Shown here: piece after piece, positions 1 through 7,482 of the stretch | Layout: every line of letters begins with the position of its first letter | How positions within the stretch are numbered: the stretch's first letter is position 1 | Source of the DNA: Aequorivita sp. UBA3180 | GTDB lineage: Bacteria; Bacteroidota; Bacteroidia; Flavobacteriales; Flavobacteriaceae | Length of the DNA: 64,000 nucleotides | Direction of reading: 5' to 3' | NCBI GenBank assembly: GCA_002364215.1 | Contig: DEXQ01000010.1 | Coordinates: 28,291 to 92,290 of the forward strand | Notes under the pieces: model-generated | The model's input: the letters and a program-made list of their open reading frames with translations, nothing else | What the model was told of the DNA's origin: nothing | The model's database searches: none | Made by a program: the position numbers and the translations under genes

Positions 1-17
1 ACTTTGTTTCTCAAAGT
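1..17. promoter_or_regulatory. Palindromic operator copy 1 (ACTTTG-N5-CAAAGT)
   Basis: A perfect dyad with 6-base arms and a 5-base spacer lies at the extreme left edge, 24 bases past the end of the winged-helix regulator gene. It is the same motif, with the same spacer length, as the dyad at 959-977 that overlaps the promoter of the regulator operon. It could serve a leftward gene outside the window. Recognition by the neighbouring regulator is inferred. Confidence 0.55.
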
Positions 18-40
18 GAAATAATAAAAAAATATAATTG

Positions 41-340
41 TTATGTTTTCGGTTTTTGAATCAGCTTTTCCAAAGCTTCAATATGTTTTTTGAAGGCTGC
101 TTTTCCAAGGGTTGTTGCTGTATAATTTGTATTGGGCTTTCTTCCCACAAAACTTTTTTCCACCAAGATATACTCGGCCTGTTCCAGCGCTTTTATGTGG
201 CTCGCCAGATTGCCATCGGTAACGTCCAGCAATTCCTTTAATCGGTTGAAATCGGCATCTTCGTTAACTACCAATATGCTCATAATGCCCAAACGGATAC
301 GATGATCAAAAAGTTTGTTTATGTTGTCTATAATGCCCAC
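41..340 (-). CDS. Winged-helix transcriptional regulator (HTH_34 / MarR-ArsR-like)
   Basis: This 99-residue protein is essentially a single winged-helix DNA-binding domain. Residues about 27-60 form the helix-turn-helix (NRLKELLDVTDGNLASHIKAL), and the segment after it (VGRKPNTNYTATTLGKAAF) looks like the wing. The length and pattern fit the winged-helix DNA-binding domain family (PF13601) common in Bacteroidota. No ligand or metal-binding domain is visible. It follows the membrane-protein gene at 343-951 with a 2-base gap, so the two form one leftward operon. The palindromes at 959-977 and 1-17 are candidate operators. The likely role is repressor of its own operon and perhaps of the next gene to the left; the signal is unknown. 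Confidence 0.85.
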   Translation of the reverse strand: MGIIDNINKLFDHRIRLGIMSILVVNEDADFNRLKELLDVTDGNLASHIKALEQAEYILVEKSFVGRKPNTNYTATTLGKAAFKKHIEALEKLIQKPKT

Positions 341-342
341 GC

Positions 343-951
343 TTAACTTTTTCTTTCTTTAAGGTACATAATACTTCCGTAGATAATATGGAAAAGCCCA
401 AACCCTAATAGCCAAAACCAAAATCCATAGCCCGGAAGTGCGGCGCAGATAAGACCAATGATAATTTGGGCATAACCCAAATATTTTACATTGCCAATGG
501 TATATTTTGAAGCGTTCACGAGTGCAAGTCCATAAAAAATAAGCATCAGTGAGGCGGTGAGGCCGTAATGCTGGCTGTTGAGTTTTATAATAATATATAT
601 TCCGCCGGTAACCAAAGGAATTAAAAAGTTGATCAGTAACCGTCGGGTAGTTGTATCCCAAATTTTTTCATTGTTTCTTTTTGCCCTTCGGGTTGTTAAC
701 AGATAAGCTGTTATTATACTGAGCAAGAGTATAGAGGCCAAAAGAACGAGCAGCAATTTAAAATTCCAACTGTGGAGGGTAAGAAACTCCCCGGGTCTAG
801 GAAAAAGATATGCATAGGCAATAGCTGCTCCTATGATAGCGTAGATGCCTGCAAAAATACCGGAAAGGCCGCTAAGTGAAATAAACCGTGAGGAACGGTT
901 CATTAGATTTTTGATTTCGCTGATGTCTTTTAGATAATCTTGCTCGCTCAT
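343..951 (-). CDS. Multi-pass membrane protein of unknown function
   Basis: About 202 residues with a short charged cytoplasmic N-terminus (MSEQDYLKDISEIKNLMNRS) followed by five or six hydrophobic segments at about residues 22-50, 65-86, 105-125, 129-146 and 155-197. An upstream in-frame ATG at 996 exists but is rejected: the operator and -7 element at 959-978 lie inside that extension, and the predicted transcription start (about 964) is downstream of it. The start at 951 leaves a leader of about a dozen bases. No enzymatic motif is visible. Flavobacteria often pair a small winged-helix regulator with a polytopic protein like this, and the regulator at 41-340 follows directly. Possible roles are sensing or transport; none can be assigned. 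Confidence 0.75.
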   Translation of the reverse strand: MSEQDYLKDISEIKNLMNRSSRFISLSGLSGIFAGIYAIIGAAIAYAYLFPRPGEFLTLHSWNFKLLLVLLASILLLSIITAYLLTTRRAKRNNEKIWDTTTRRLLINFLIPLVTGGIYIIIKLNSQHYGLTASLMLIFYGLALVNASKYTIGNVKYLGYAQIIIGLICAALPGYGFWFWLLGFGLFHIIYGSIMYLKERKS

Positions 952-958
952 AATAAAG

Positions 959-1001
959 TACTTTGAAAAACAAAGTAAATGTAAAAATTCTTTCAAACCA
1001 A
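959..1001 (-). promoter_or_regulatory. Promoter with overlapping operator of the membrane protein / regulator operon
   Basis: On the minus strand a TTG (-33; 1001-999) is followed after 20 bases by TTACTTTG (978-971), a 7/8 match to TAnnTTTG. The -7 element is embedded in a perfect 19-base dyad at 959-977 (TACTTTG-AAAAA-CAAAGTA in plus-strand reading). A protein bound here would occlude RNA polymerase, so repression is the natural reading. The motif recurs at 1-17. Confidence 0.7.
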
Positions 1002-1071
1002 ATAAATCTTTGATAATGTTTAGGGCGTGAAATTTAATATTTTAAAAAGTAAGAAATTACACACAGAAAAA

Positions 1072-1115
1072 AAGGGGGATTTCCCCCTTCAAATTCAGGG
1101 TTTTTCCTCTTGACT
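1072..1115 (+). promoter_or_regulatory. Module A: twin dyads upstream of a TTGACT promoter
   Basis: A distal dyad AAGGGGGA-TT-TCCCCCTT (1072-1089) and a proximal dyad AGG-N6-CCT (1097-1108) have centres exactly 22 bp apart. One base after the proximal dyad comes TTGACT (1110-1115), and 20 bases after its TTG is a weak -7 (CATCTTTA, 1133-1140). Two sites in helical phase upstream of a promoter with a poor -7 suggest control by an activator. The arrangement is repeated in module B. Confidence 0.6.
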
Positions 1116-1146
1116 GGTATTGCACTTCTTCGCATCTTTACAATAT

Positions 1147-1220
1147 CAAATTAATTGGGGAGTTAATTTTTGACACGAGGTTAGAAGCTGTTTCTTTTCA
1201 GAAGCAGCTTTTCCTTTTTT
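1147..1220 (+). ncRNA. Putative small RNA A (about 74 nt)
   Basis: The transcription start is inferred about 7 bases after the -7 element. The transcript carries AATTGGGGAGTT (1153-1164), GAGGTTA (1177-1183) and a terminator with a 10-bp stem (1185-1194 with 1201-1210; loop TTTTCA) followed by a T-rich tract. There is no start codon with a meaningful reading frame. The same elements in the same order occur in module B, 168 bases downstream. It resembles tandem sibling small RNAs; its membership of a known RNA family was not established. Confidence 0.55.
1185..1220 (+). terminator. Rho-independent terminator of small RNA A
   Basis: A fully paired 10-bp stem (one G-U pair) with a 6-base loop, followed by TTCCTTTTTT. 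There is no upstream plus-strand gene within the window that it could serve other than the module A transcript. Confidence 0.75.
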
Positions 1221-1240
1221 AAGGATATTTAGTGATAAAA

Positions 1241-1309
1241 ACAGGAAAAATCCTGTATAAAAAAGGGGGAAATCCCTGTTGACTGTTAACGGATTAAGTA
1301 CGATATTTG
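1241..1309 (+). promoter_or_regulatory. Module B: twin dyads and promoter
   Basis: A distal dyad ACAGGA-AAAA-TCCTGT (1241-1256) and a proximal dyad AGGG-N6-CCCT (1264-1277) again have centres 22 bp apart. One base later comes TTGACT (1279-1284), then a -7 GATATTTG (1302-1309) after the same 20-base spacer as module A. The dyad sequences differ from module A but the geometry is the same, which argues for selection on the arrangement. Confidence 0.6.
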
Positions 1310-1315
1310 AATACT

Positions 1316-1385
1316 TATTTAATTGGGGAGTTTTATAAGTGATGAGGTTAAGGACTGTGCCCCAAAAGGGTACAGTCTTTTTATA
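1316..1385 (+). ncRNA. Putative small RNA B (about 70 nt)
   Basis: The sister of small RNA A: AATTGGGGAGTT at 1321-1332, GAGGTTA at 1344-1350, then a terminator whose stem pairs 1353-1362 with 1368-1377 (loop CAAAA), followed by T residues. The distance between the two conserved boxes is 11 bases here and 12 in A. The bodies of the hairpins differ, so this is a diverged duplicate that keeps the G-rich box and the terminator. Confidence 0.55.
1353..1384 (+). terminator. Rho-independent terminator of small RNA B
   Basis: A 10-bp stem GACTGTGCCC / GGGTACAGTC with one G-U pair, a 5-base loop and a T-run (1378-1382). Confidence 0.75.
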
Positions 1386-1428
1386 AAAAATTTAACGATG
1401 CTTATTTTATAAAGTTTTGTTATTAGCC

Positions 1429-1470
1429 AAAGTGCCCTGCCAACTGTTGTTGGCAGGGCACTTTATTTTT
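1429..1470. terminator. Perfect 16-bp hairpin downstream of kdsA
   Basis: A stem of 16 perfect base pairs (1429-1444 with 1449-1464) and a 4-base loop lies 21 bases beyond the kdsA stop codon. The plus strand has a better T-tract (TTTATTTTT) than the minus strand, so it probably terminates rightward read-through from the small-RNA modules as well as leftward kdsA transcription. Confidence 0.8.
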
Positions 1471-1485
1471 ACAAATAACTTTAAG

Positions 1486-2304
1486 TTATAATTGATTTAT
1501 AGTTTTCCGTATTGCTACAAGATCTGTCAATAGTTTTTCAAGCAAGTTTAGGTTCAACATATTAGCACCATCACTTTTAGCATTTGCGGGGTCAAAGTGG
1601 GTTTCAATAAAAATTCCGTCAGCGCCAGTTGCAATTCCTGCGCGGGCAATTGTTGAAATCATTTCGGGTCTTCCACCGGTTACACCTGCGCTCTGATTAG
1701 GTTGTTGTAAACTATGAGTAACATCCAACACGACAGGAGCAAATTGTTTCATTGTTGGAATTCCGCGAAAATCAACAATCATATCCTGATAGCCAAACAT
1801 AGTTCCGCGGTCGGTAATGAGCACTTGCTCATTATTACAGTCAGTTACTTTTGTAACAGCATGTTTCATACTTTCCGGACTCATAAATTGTCCTTTCTTC
1901 AAGTTTACTACTTTTCCGGTTTCTGCAGCAGCAACTACCAAATCTGTTTGACGTACTAAGAATGCGGGTATTTGCAGAACATCTACATATTCAGCAGCCA
2001 TTGCGGCATCGCTTACTTCGTGAATATCGGTAACGGTGGGAACGTCAAAAGTTTCGGAAACTTTTCGGAGTATTTTTAAAGCTTTTTCATCGCCAATTCC
2101 CGTAAAACTATCAATCCGGCTTCGGTTCGCCTTTTTGAAACTTCCTTTAAAAATATAGGGGATTTCAAGGGTGTCGGTAATTTTTACAATCCTTTCGGCA
2201 ATCTGCAGTGCCATTTCCTCGCTTTCAATGGCGCAGGGGCCGGCAAGAAGGAAGAAATTATTCGAGCTTGTATGTTTTATTTTCGGGATTTTATTCAGTT
2301 GCAT
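1486..2304 (-). CDS. kdsA: 3-deoxy-8-phosphooctulonate synthase (KdsA)
   Basis: A 272-residue cytoplasmic enzyme that condenses phosphoenolpyruvate with arabinose 5-phosphate to give Kdo-8-phosphate for lipopolysaccharide inner core. The family signature LAGPCAIES is at residues 20-28, followed by KGSFKKANR, QIPAFLVRQTDL and VTHSLQQP. Cys24 in GPCAIES, the His of VTHS, the Glu of FIETH and the Asp of KSDGAN match the four metal ligands of the metal-dependent class (Aquifex type), unlike E. coli KdsA, which has Asn at the Cys position. The length is normal for the family. The gene has its own promoter and is followed by a strong hairpin. Metal dependence is inferred from these residues. Confidence 0.97.
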   Translation of the reverse strand: MQLNKIPKIKHTSSNNFFLLAGPCAIESEEMALQIAERIVKITDTLEIPYIFKGSFKKANRSRIDSFTGIGDEKALKILRKVSETFDVPTVTDIHEVSDAAMAAEYVDVLQIPAFLVRQTDLVVAAAETGKVVNLKKGQFMSPESMKHAVTKVTDCNNEQVLITDRGTMFGYQDMIVDFRGIPTMKQFAPVVLDVTHSLQQPNQSAGVTGGRPEMISTIARAGIATGADGIFIETHFDPANAKSDGANMLNLNLLEKLLTDLVAIRKTINQL

Positions 2305-2324
2305 CGTAAAAGCTTATTTTAAAG

Positions 2325-2354
2325 CAAAGGTAGTTAAAAGCTTCTTTCCCTCAA
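2325..2354 (-). promoter_or_regulatory. kdsA promoter
   Basis: On the minus strand TTG (2354-2352), a 19-base spacer and TACCTTTG (2332-2325), a perfect match to the Bacteroidota -7 consensus. It lies about 20 bases upstream of the kdsA start, so kdsA is transcribed separately from the secreted-protein gene upstream. Confidence 0.8.
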
Positions 2355-2385
2355 CTTTGAATACACAACGGAAGTTTTCTAAAAA

Positions 2386-3777
2386 TTACTGCTTCACAAT
2401 TTTATGGGTTTGGGAATCACCGTTTCTATCTTCAATCTTTAAAAGATAAACTCCCACTTCTACTTTGGATAGATCAATTTGAGTAGAGTTTTGGTTTCTT
2501 TCAATGCTTTGTCCCAATATGTTAAAAACAGAGATTTTAGAGATTGGTAGCTTTGATTCTATATAAAGCAGGCCGCTGGTTGGGTTTGGATAAATCCTGT
2601 AGTTGACAATTTCGTTTTCTGAAATACCCAAAGTGTTGTTTTTATACCAAATCAATTTATTATTACCGGCAGATGCCGAAACAATATCGAGCCAACCGTC
2701 GCCATCAATATCTGCTGCTTTCGCATCGCTTGCAAAATCAGCCGCTGCATTTATAATGTTAGGCGTTCCGAATGTTCCTTGTCCGTCTTCATTTATTTTC
2801 CAAGAAATCTTATCTGAATATCTATTCCATAACAACATGTCATTGTCGCTATCATGGTCAAGATCATAAAAAAGATATTGATCGCCGTTATCAATCAAGA
2901 ATTGGAGGTCTCCAAAGTTTCCTTGATTGTCTAAATTTTCGAGCCAATAGGTATTTATAAAGGAATTGTCATCTACAGAAGTTATAATAACATCCTTTTT
3001 CCCATCGGTATTGATATCAGCATATTGAAATTCAGTGATATTAGTTCCTCCAGATTGAATATATAGAAATTGATAAATTATTTGCTCTGCACCATAGCTT
3101 CCATTGCCCATATTTTTATACCAGTAAATTTTACCTTGGGCGTAAACTTGATCAGTAGCTAAAATGTCCAATTCTCCATCATTATCAATATCTTCGAGTA
3201 AAATTTTTACATAATCATAATTGCTTTCAATTAACAAATTTTTATCGCCAAAAGTTCCCTGTCCGTCCAGATTTTCATACCATGCTATTCCTCCGCTAGA
3301 TGTAATGTTTAATACCATAATCAAATCCTGATCTCCATCATCATCCATATCAATAGGAGTAATGGAGGTTATAAAGTCTTCTTCCAATATAATTTGCGCA
3401 GTTCCAAAATTCCCTGCTCCATCCAGATTTTCAACCCATACAGCTTGTCGTGGGTTATTTCTTAAATAGAGAATATCCTTGTCTCCATCAGTATCTAAAT
3501 CAACAAATTCAACTGAAAGATATAAGGCACTAGTTCCATCAATCACATTTTCACTTCCGAAATTTCCCATACCATCAAGATTTCTATACCAGCTAAGCTT
3601 ATGGGTTTCAGCAGAAGCAGTTAAAACATCAATAAAGCCATCATTATCTATATCAAAAGGAATTGATAAATAAGGTTTTATAGTTTCCGTAGAAATAACT
3701 TGTTGTTGGCCAAACCGTTGTGCAAACCCAGAAACAGCAAAGAAGATTGATAATGTGAATAGTAATTTTGTCTTCAT
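2386..3777 (-). CDS. Secreted FG-GAP/VCBS repeat protein with type IX sorting domain
   Basis: 463 residues. An N-terminal signal peptide (MKTKLLFTLSIFFAVSGFAQ) is followed by a series of FG-GAP/VCBS-like repeats, each containing an aspartate-rich calcium loop of the type DIDNDGFIDV, DLDTDGDKDI, DMDDDGDQDL, DIDNDGELDI and DIDGDGWLDI, often followed by a WYENLDGQGTFG-like strand. Such repeats fold as a beta-propeller. The last 75 or so residues (YRIYPNPTSGLLYIE through VGVYLLKI to HKIVKQ) are a type A C-terminal sorting domain, which directs export through the type IX secretion system. The ligand or substrate is unknown. A -7-like TATATTTA (3801-3794, minus strand) with a TTG 22 bases upstream fits as its promoter. 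Confidence 0.9.
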   Translation of the reverse strand: MKTKLLFTLSIFFAVSGFAQRFGQQQVISTETIKPYLSIPFDIDNDGFIDVLTASAETHKLSWYRNLDGMGNFGSENVIDGTSALYLSVEFVDLDTDGDKDILYLRNNPRQAVWVENLDGAGNFGTAQIILEEDFITSITPIDMDDDGDQDLIMVLNITSSGGIAWYENLDGQGTFGDKNLLIESNYDYVKILLEDIDNDGELDILATDQVYAQGKIYWYKNMGNGSYGAEQIIYQFLYIQSGGTNITEFQYADINTDGKKDVIITSVDDNSFINTYWLENLDNQGNFGDLQFLIDNGDQYLFYDLDHDSDNDMLLWNRYSDKISWKINEDGQGTFGTPNIINAAADFASDAKAADIDGDGWLDIVSASAGNNKLIWYKNNTLGISENEIVNYRIYPNPTSGLLYIESKLPISKISVFNILGQSIERNQNSTQIDLSKVEVGVYLLKIEDRNGDSQTHKIVKQ

Positions 3778-3880
3778 AACTAAATATTTAACATAAATAT
3801 ATCCTTTTTATACATTAAAATCTCAATTTTTTCAAACAAAATAAAATCACAACTTTTATTTCTAATCCACTTAGAAACAC

Positions 3881-3888
3881 TACTTTTG
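3881..3888 (+). promoter_or_regulatory. typA promoter, -7 element
   Basis: TACTTTTG is an 8/8 match to TAnnTTTG, 28 bases upstream of the chosen typA start. No convincing TTG at -33 was found. Confidence 0.65.
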
Positions 3889-3915
3889 CACCCTCTTAAA
3901 AAAAGGAGCATTGTT

Positions 3916-5709
3916 ATGAAAATCAAAAACATCGCCATTATTGCCCACGTTGACCACGGTAAAACCACGCTGGTTGATAAAATTATGCACCACTGTAGCC
4001 TTTTCCGTGAAAACGAAAACACAGGCGAACTTATCCTGGACAACAACGATTTGGAGCGTGAAAGAGGAATTACCATTACCTCAAAAAACGTTTCCGTAGT
4101 ATATAAAGACACAAAAATCAATATTATCGATACCCCTGGTCACGCCGATTTTGGTGGGGAAGTGGAGCGCGTATTGAATATGGCAGACGGTGTTTTGCTT
4201 TTGGTTGATGCTTTTGAAGGACCGATGCCGCAAACGCGTTTTGTGTTACAAAAAGCAATCTCACTTGGGTTAAAGCCTTGCGTGGTTATAAATAAAGTGG
4301 ATAAGGAAAACTGTACCCCAGATGAAGTTCATGAATCAGTTTTTGATTTAATGTTTGAATTGGGTGCCGAAGAGTGGCAGCTTGATTTTCCAACCGTTTA
4401 TGGTTCTGCGAAGCACAACTGGATGAGTGATGACTGGAAAAACCAAACCGACAACATCGAGCCATTGCTTGATATGGTTTTGGAACACATTCCATCGCCA
4501 AAAGTTGAGGAAGGAACCGTTCAGATGTTGATTACCTCCTTGGACTTTTCATCCTTTACGGGACGTATCGCGATTGGCCGTTTGCAAAGAGGAACGTTGA
4601 AGGAAGGAATGCAGATTGCTTTGGTAAAGCGCGATGGCTCTAAAGTGAAATCAAAAATAAAGGAACTTCATACTTTTGAAGGCTTGGGTCGTAAAAAAGT
4701 TGCAGAAGTACAGGCTGGCGATATTTGTGCTTTGGTGGGTCTTGAAGGTTTCGAAATTGGCGATACCGTTGCTGATGCCGAAAACCCCGAAGCACTTAAA
4801 ACCATTGCGATTGATGAACCTACAATGAGTATGCTTTTCACAATCAACGATTCGCCTTTCTTTGGGAAGGACGGAAAGTTTGTTACTTCGCGCCATATTA
4901 AGGAGCGTCTTGAAAAAGAACTGGAAAAAAACCTTGCATTGCGCATGCAACCAACGGACAGTGCCGATAAATTTATGGTTTTTGGCCGTGGGGTTTTGCA
5001 CCTTTCGGTTTTAATTGAAACCATGCGCCGCGAAGGATATGAACTTCAGATTGGACAGCCACAGGTAATCATTAAGGAAATTGACGGTGTGAAATGTGAG
5101 CCTGTTGAAGAAATGACCATCGATTTGCCCGAGACCGTTAGCGGAACGGCCATTAATATGGTTACCATCCGTAAAGGTGAAATGTTGAGTATGGAAGGAA
5201 AAGGGGAGCGAATGGTATGTAAATTCATCATTCCATCCCGCGGAATTATCGGGCTTCGTAACCAATTGCTTACCGCTACTGCCGGGGAAGCAATTATGAC
5301 GCACCGTTTTCTTGAATATCAACCGTTAAAAGGTGGAATTCCTGAAAGACAAAACGGAAGTTTGGTTTCCATGGAAACCGGTCAGGCTATTCCATATTCA
5401 ATTGATAAATTACAGGATCGCGGACGTTTCTTCGTGAATCCTAATGAAGATATTTACGAAGGGCAGGTTATTGGTGAAAATACCCGTCAGGATGATATGG
5501 CCGTAAACATCACTAAAACCAAAAAGCTTTCGAACGTTCGTTCCTCAGGAGCTGATGATAAGGCGCGTATTATTCCAGCTATCAAGTTTTCATTGGAAGA
5601 AGCGTTGGAATACATCCAAAAGGACGAATATGTTGAGGTTACGCCAAACCACTTAAGACTTCGGAAAATATATTTGAAGGAAGTAGACCGTAAGCGAAAC
5701 AAGATTTAA
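3916..5709 (+). CDS. typA: GTP-binding protein TypA/BipA
   Basis: A translational GTPase of about 597 residues that binds the ribosome and assists assembly or translation under stress, especially at low temperature. G1 AHVDHGKTTL lies near residue 10, G3 is DTPGHADF and G4 is NKVDKE. Domain II, the EF-G-like domains III and V (RGIIGLRNQLLTATAGEAI) and the BipA-specific C-terminal domain follow in order; the length matches E. coli BipA closely. The start at 3916 is preferred over an in-frame ATG at 3886: the -7 element overlaps the latter, and AAAAGGAG precedes the former. It stands alone, transcribed away from the secreted protein to its left. Confidence 0.97.
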   Translation: MKIKNIAIIAHVDHGKTTLVDKIMHHCSLFRENENTGELILDNNDLERERGITITSKNVSVVYKDTKINIIDTPGHADFGGEVERVLNMADGVLLLVDAFEGPMPQTRFVLQKAISLGLKPCVVINKVDKENCTPDEVHESVFDLMFELGAEEWQLDFPTVYGSAKHNWMSDDWKNQTDNIEPLLDMVLEHIPSPKVEEGTVQMLITSLDFSSFTGRIAIGRLQRGTLKEGMQIALVKRDGSKVKSKIKELHTFEGLGRKKVAEVQAGDICALVGLEGFEIGDTVADAENPEALKTIAIDEPTMSMLFTINDSPFFGKDGKFVTSRHIKERLEKELEKNLALRMQPTDSADKFMVFGRGVLHLSVLIETMRREGYELQIGQPQVIIKEIDGVKCEPVEEMTIDLPETVSGTAINMVTIRKGEMLSMEGKGERMVCKFIIPSRGIIGLRNQLLTATAGEAIMTHRFLEYQPLKGGIPERQNGSLVSMETGQAIPYSIDKLQDRGRFFVNPNEDIYEGQVIGENTRQDDMAVNITKTKKLSNVRSSGADDKARIIPAIKFSLEEALEYIQKDEYVEVTPNHLRLRKIYLKEVDRKRNKI

Positions 5710-5725
5710 AAGAGGATATTAAACA

Positions 5726-5806
5726 GTAAGACATAAGACGTAGGACGAGCGGAGAATTGATATTGAAAGTTTTAGTTTTATGTCTTACGTCAATTAGTCC
5801 TAAGTC
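5726..5806. repeat. Word-dyad intergenic repeat (GTAAGACATAA type)
   Basis: Related words (GTAAGACATAAGACGTAGGAC on the left; TTATGTCTTACGTC and AGTCCTAAGTC on the right) form an imperfect dyad; 5726-5736 pairs perfectly with 5778-5788. It lies just after typA and could act as a terminator or processing hairpin. Confidence 0.6.
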
Positions 5807-5817
5807 AATTTTAAAAT

Positions 5818-5872
5818 AATCGCTGAGCAACTCAATAAACTCGGCGATTTTTAGTTAATTTGTTGTCGCCGA
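5818..5872 (+). terminator. Terminator-like hairpin with an alternative pairing, before the polysaccharide operon
   Basis: AATCGC(T)GAG at 5818-5827 pairs with CTC(G)GCGATT at 5840-5849 and is followed by TTT. TCGGCGA (5841-5847) can instead pair with TCGCCGA (5866-5872), so two structures compete. The sequence TCGCCGAAAG here recurs upstream of two other genes. Confidence 0.5.
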
Positions 5873-5900
5873 AAGGCAAACATAGAATAAAACAATAGGT

Positions 5901-6104
5901 ATGAATTTTCTTTATTTCGATCCAGGGCTGGGAGCAATGATAGTACAGGCGTTAGTGGCGGCGGCAGCTGGCATTTTGCTTTTTTCAAAAAGTGTTATGT
6001 ATAAGGTGAAATCTTTTTTCGGATTGGTAAAAGAAGAGAAAGATACTTACGATTCAATTGACATTGAAGAGCAAGACACCGATACAGATGACAAAAAAAA
6101 CTGA
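5901..6104 (+). CDS. Small single-span membrane protein of unknown function
   Basis: 67 residues. A hydrophobic segment (about residues 9-31, GLGAMIVQALVAAAAGILLF) is followed by a short basic stretch and a very acidic tail (EEKDTYDSIDIEEQDTDTDD). The short N-terminus MNFLYFDPG and the glycine/alanine-rich membrane segment suggest a small membrane accessory subunit. It is the first gene of the polysaccharide-modification operon and overlaps the methyltransferase gene by 17 bases, so the two are probably translationally coupled. No family is recognised. Confidence 0.75.
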   Translation: MNFLYFDPGLGAMIVQALVAAAAGILLFSKSVMYKVKSFFGLVKEEKDTYDSIDIEEQDTDTDDKKN

Positions 6105-7482
6105 CGCACACCAAGCTTCATTCCGAGATCCTTCTGGATATATTTTTTATGATGGAAAAACCTTGCGAAGGGCCATCAAACCTATATATTTTCTGCAGTA
6201 CAACAAACTGAAAGACAGCGGGGTTTTTAAAAATCTAATTTCTAATGGTCTTTTGATTCCGCATGAGGAAACTTCGGTTTCTTCGGAAGAAATAATCATT
6301 ACCCCGGAAGAAATTCCATTCATCACAAATCCTTACGAATGGAGCTTTGAGCAATACAAACACGCTGCACTCCACACCCTGAAAATTCAGAAATACGCAC
6401 TTTCAAAAGGGTTTATCTTAAAGGATGCTTCGGCTTACAACGTAACTTTTCACAAAGGAAAACCGGTTTTTATAGACACACTTTCTTTCGATTTTTATGA
6501 AGAGGGAACTCCATGGCGTGCATACAAGCAATTTATAACACACTTTTTGGGCCCATTGGTTTTGGCAAAATATCACGGTACCGAAATTTTCAAAATGATG
6601 CAAACGCACATTGATGGAATTCCAGTGAAATTGATTTCTTCTTTGCTTCCAACACGCACCAAATTGAGTTCGGTAATTTACCCAAACATTCACTTGCTTG
6701 CTAAAATGGAAAGCAAACACAGCGAGGATTACAAAGCCGAAACCAAAATTGCTACCCTTTCAAAAAAATCACAGGAAAACATTGTTGAAAGCCTTTATGA
6801 TTATATAAAAGGCCTGACGCTTAAAGAAGCCAGTGAATGGGGCGATTATTACAACAAAACAAATTACGATGAAGGCGCTTTTGAAGCAAAAAAAACGCTG
6901 ATAAAAGAGTGGATAAAACCATTGGCACCACAAAAATTGATTGACGTGGGCGGTAATGACGGTACTTTTGCAAGAACTGTAATTGATTCAGTGCCGCATA
7001 TAATAGTGACTGATATTGACAGCAACGCGGTGGATTACAATTACAAACAACTGCAGAAAAACAAGGAAACGAATATGCTTCCCTTTGTGTGCGATGTGCT
7101 GCAACCCGCACCCGGGATAGGTTTCAATAATACTGAACGAAATTCTTTAATAGAACGTTTGGCAGAGTACGCGCCTGATGTTACTATGGCTTTGGCATTA
7201 ATTCACCATATCACGCTTTCGGGAAATGTGCCTTTTGAAAAATCGGCTTCGTTTTTTGCTTCCTTTTCGAAGAATTTAATCATCGAATTCCCAACCCGGG
7301 AGGATTCCTGGGCGCAGTCCTTACTGGTTCGTAAGCGCGAATTCATAAACCATTTTGATTTTTACAATGAAACCGAGTTTGAAAACGGCTATCTACAATA
7401 CTTCACCCTTGAAAAAAAGGAAACGGTAAAAGGCACCAAACGCTTGCTGTATCTTTTGAAAAACAAAAATCATGCAGGCTAA
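6088..7482 (+). CDS. SAM-dependent methyltransferase, NoeA-like
   Basis: About 464 residues in two parts. The first 260 or so (containing GFILKDASAYNVTFHKGKPV and FIDTLSFDFYEEGTPWRAY) resemble the N-terminal region of nodulation protein NoeA-like proteins. The C-terminal half is a class I Rossmann methyltransferase with motif I KLIDVGGNDGTFA, an acidic end of strand 2 (VTDIDSNAVDYN) and MALALIHHIT. The start at 6088 (MTKKTDAHQ) is preferred to an upstream in-frame ATG at 6058 because it overlaps the preceding gene less. It overlaps the next gene by 11 bases. A role in methylating a surface glycan is inferred from context only. Confidence 0.8.
   Translation: MTKKTDAHQASFRDPSGYIFYDGKTLRRAIKPIYFLQYNKLKDSGVFKNLISNGLLIPHEETSVSSEEIIITPEEIPFITNPYEWSFEQYKHAALHTLKIQKYALSKGFILKDASAYNVTFHKGKPVFIDTLSFDFYEEGTPWRAYKQFITHFLGPLVLAKYHGTEIFKMMQTHIDGIPVKLISSLLPTRTKLSSVIYPNIHLLAKMESKHSEDYKAETKIATLSKKSQENIVESLYDYIKGLTLKEASEWGDYYNKTNYDEGAFEAKKTLIKEWIKPLAPQKLIDVGGNDGTFARTVIDSVPHIIVTDIDSNAVDYNYKQLQKNKETNMLPFVCDVLQPAPGIGFNNTERNSLIERLAEYAPDVTMALALIHHITLSGNVPFEKSASFFASFSKNLIIEFPTREDSWAQSLLVRKREFINHFDFYNETEFENGYLQYFTLEKKETVKGTKRLLYLLKNKNHAG

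Noticed and set aside
952..996. Longer start for the membrane protein at 996
   Set aside because: The extension contains the operator and -7 element, and the predicted transcript begins downstream of it.
1072..1089. GGGGGATTTCCCCC reading as a eukaryotic NF-kB-like site
   Set aside because: The resemblance is coincidental in a bacterial genome; the meaningful feature is its dyad symmetry and position relative to the promoter.
3886..3915. Longer start for typA at 3886
   Set aside because: The -7 element TACTTTTG covers this position, and AAAAGGAG precedes the later ATG, which gives the standard TypA N-terminus.
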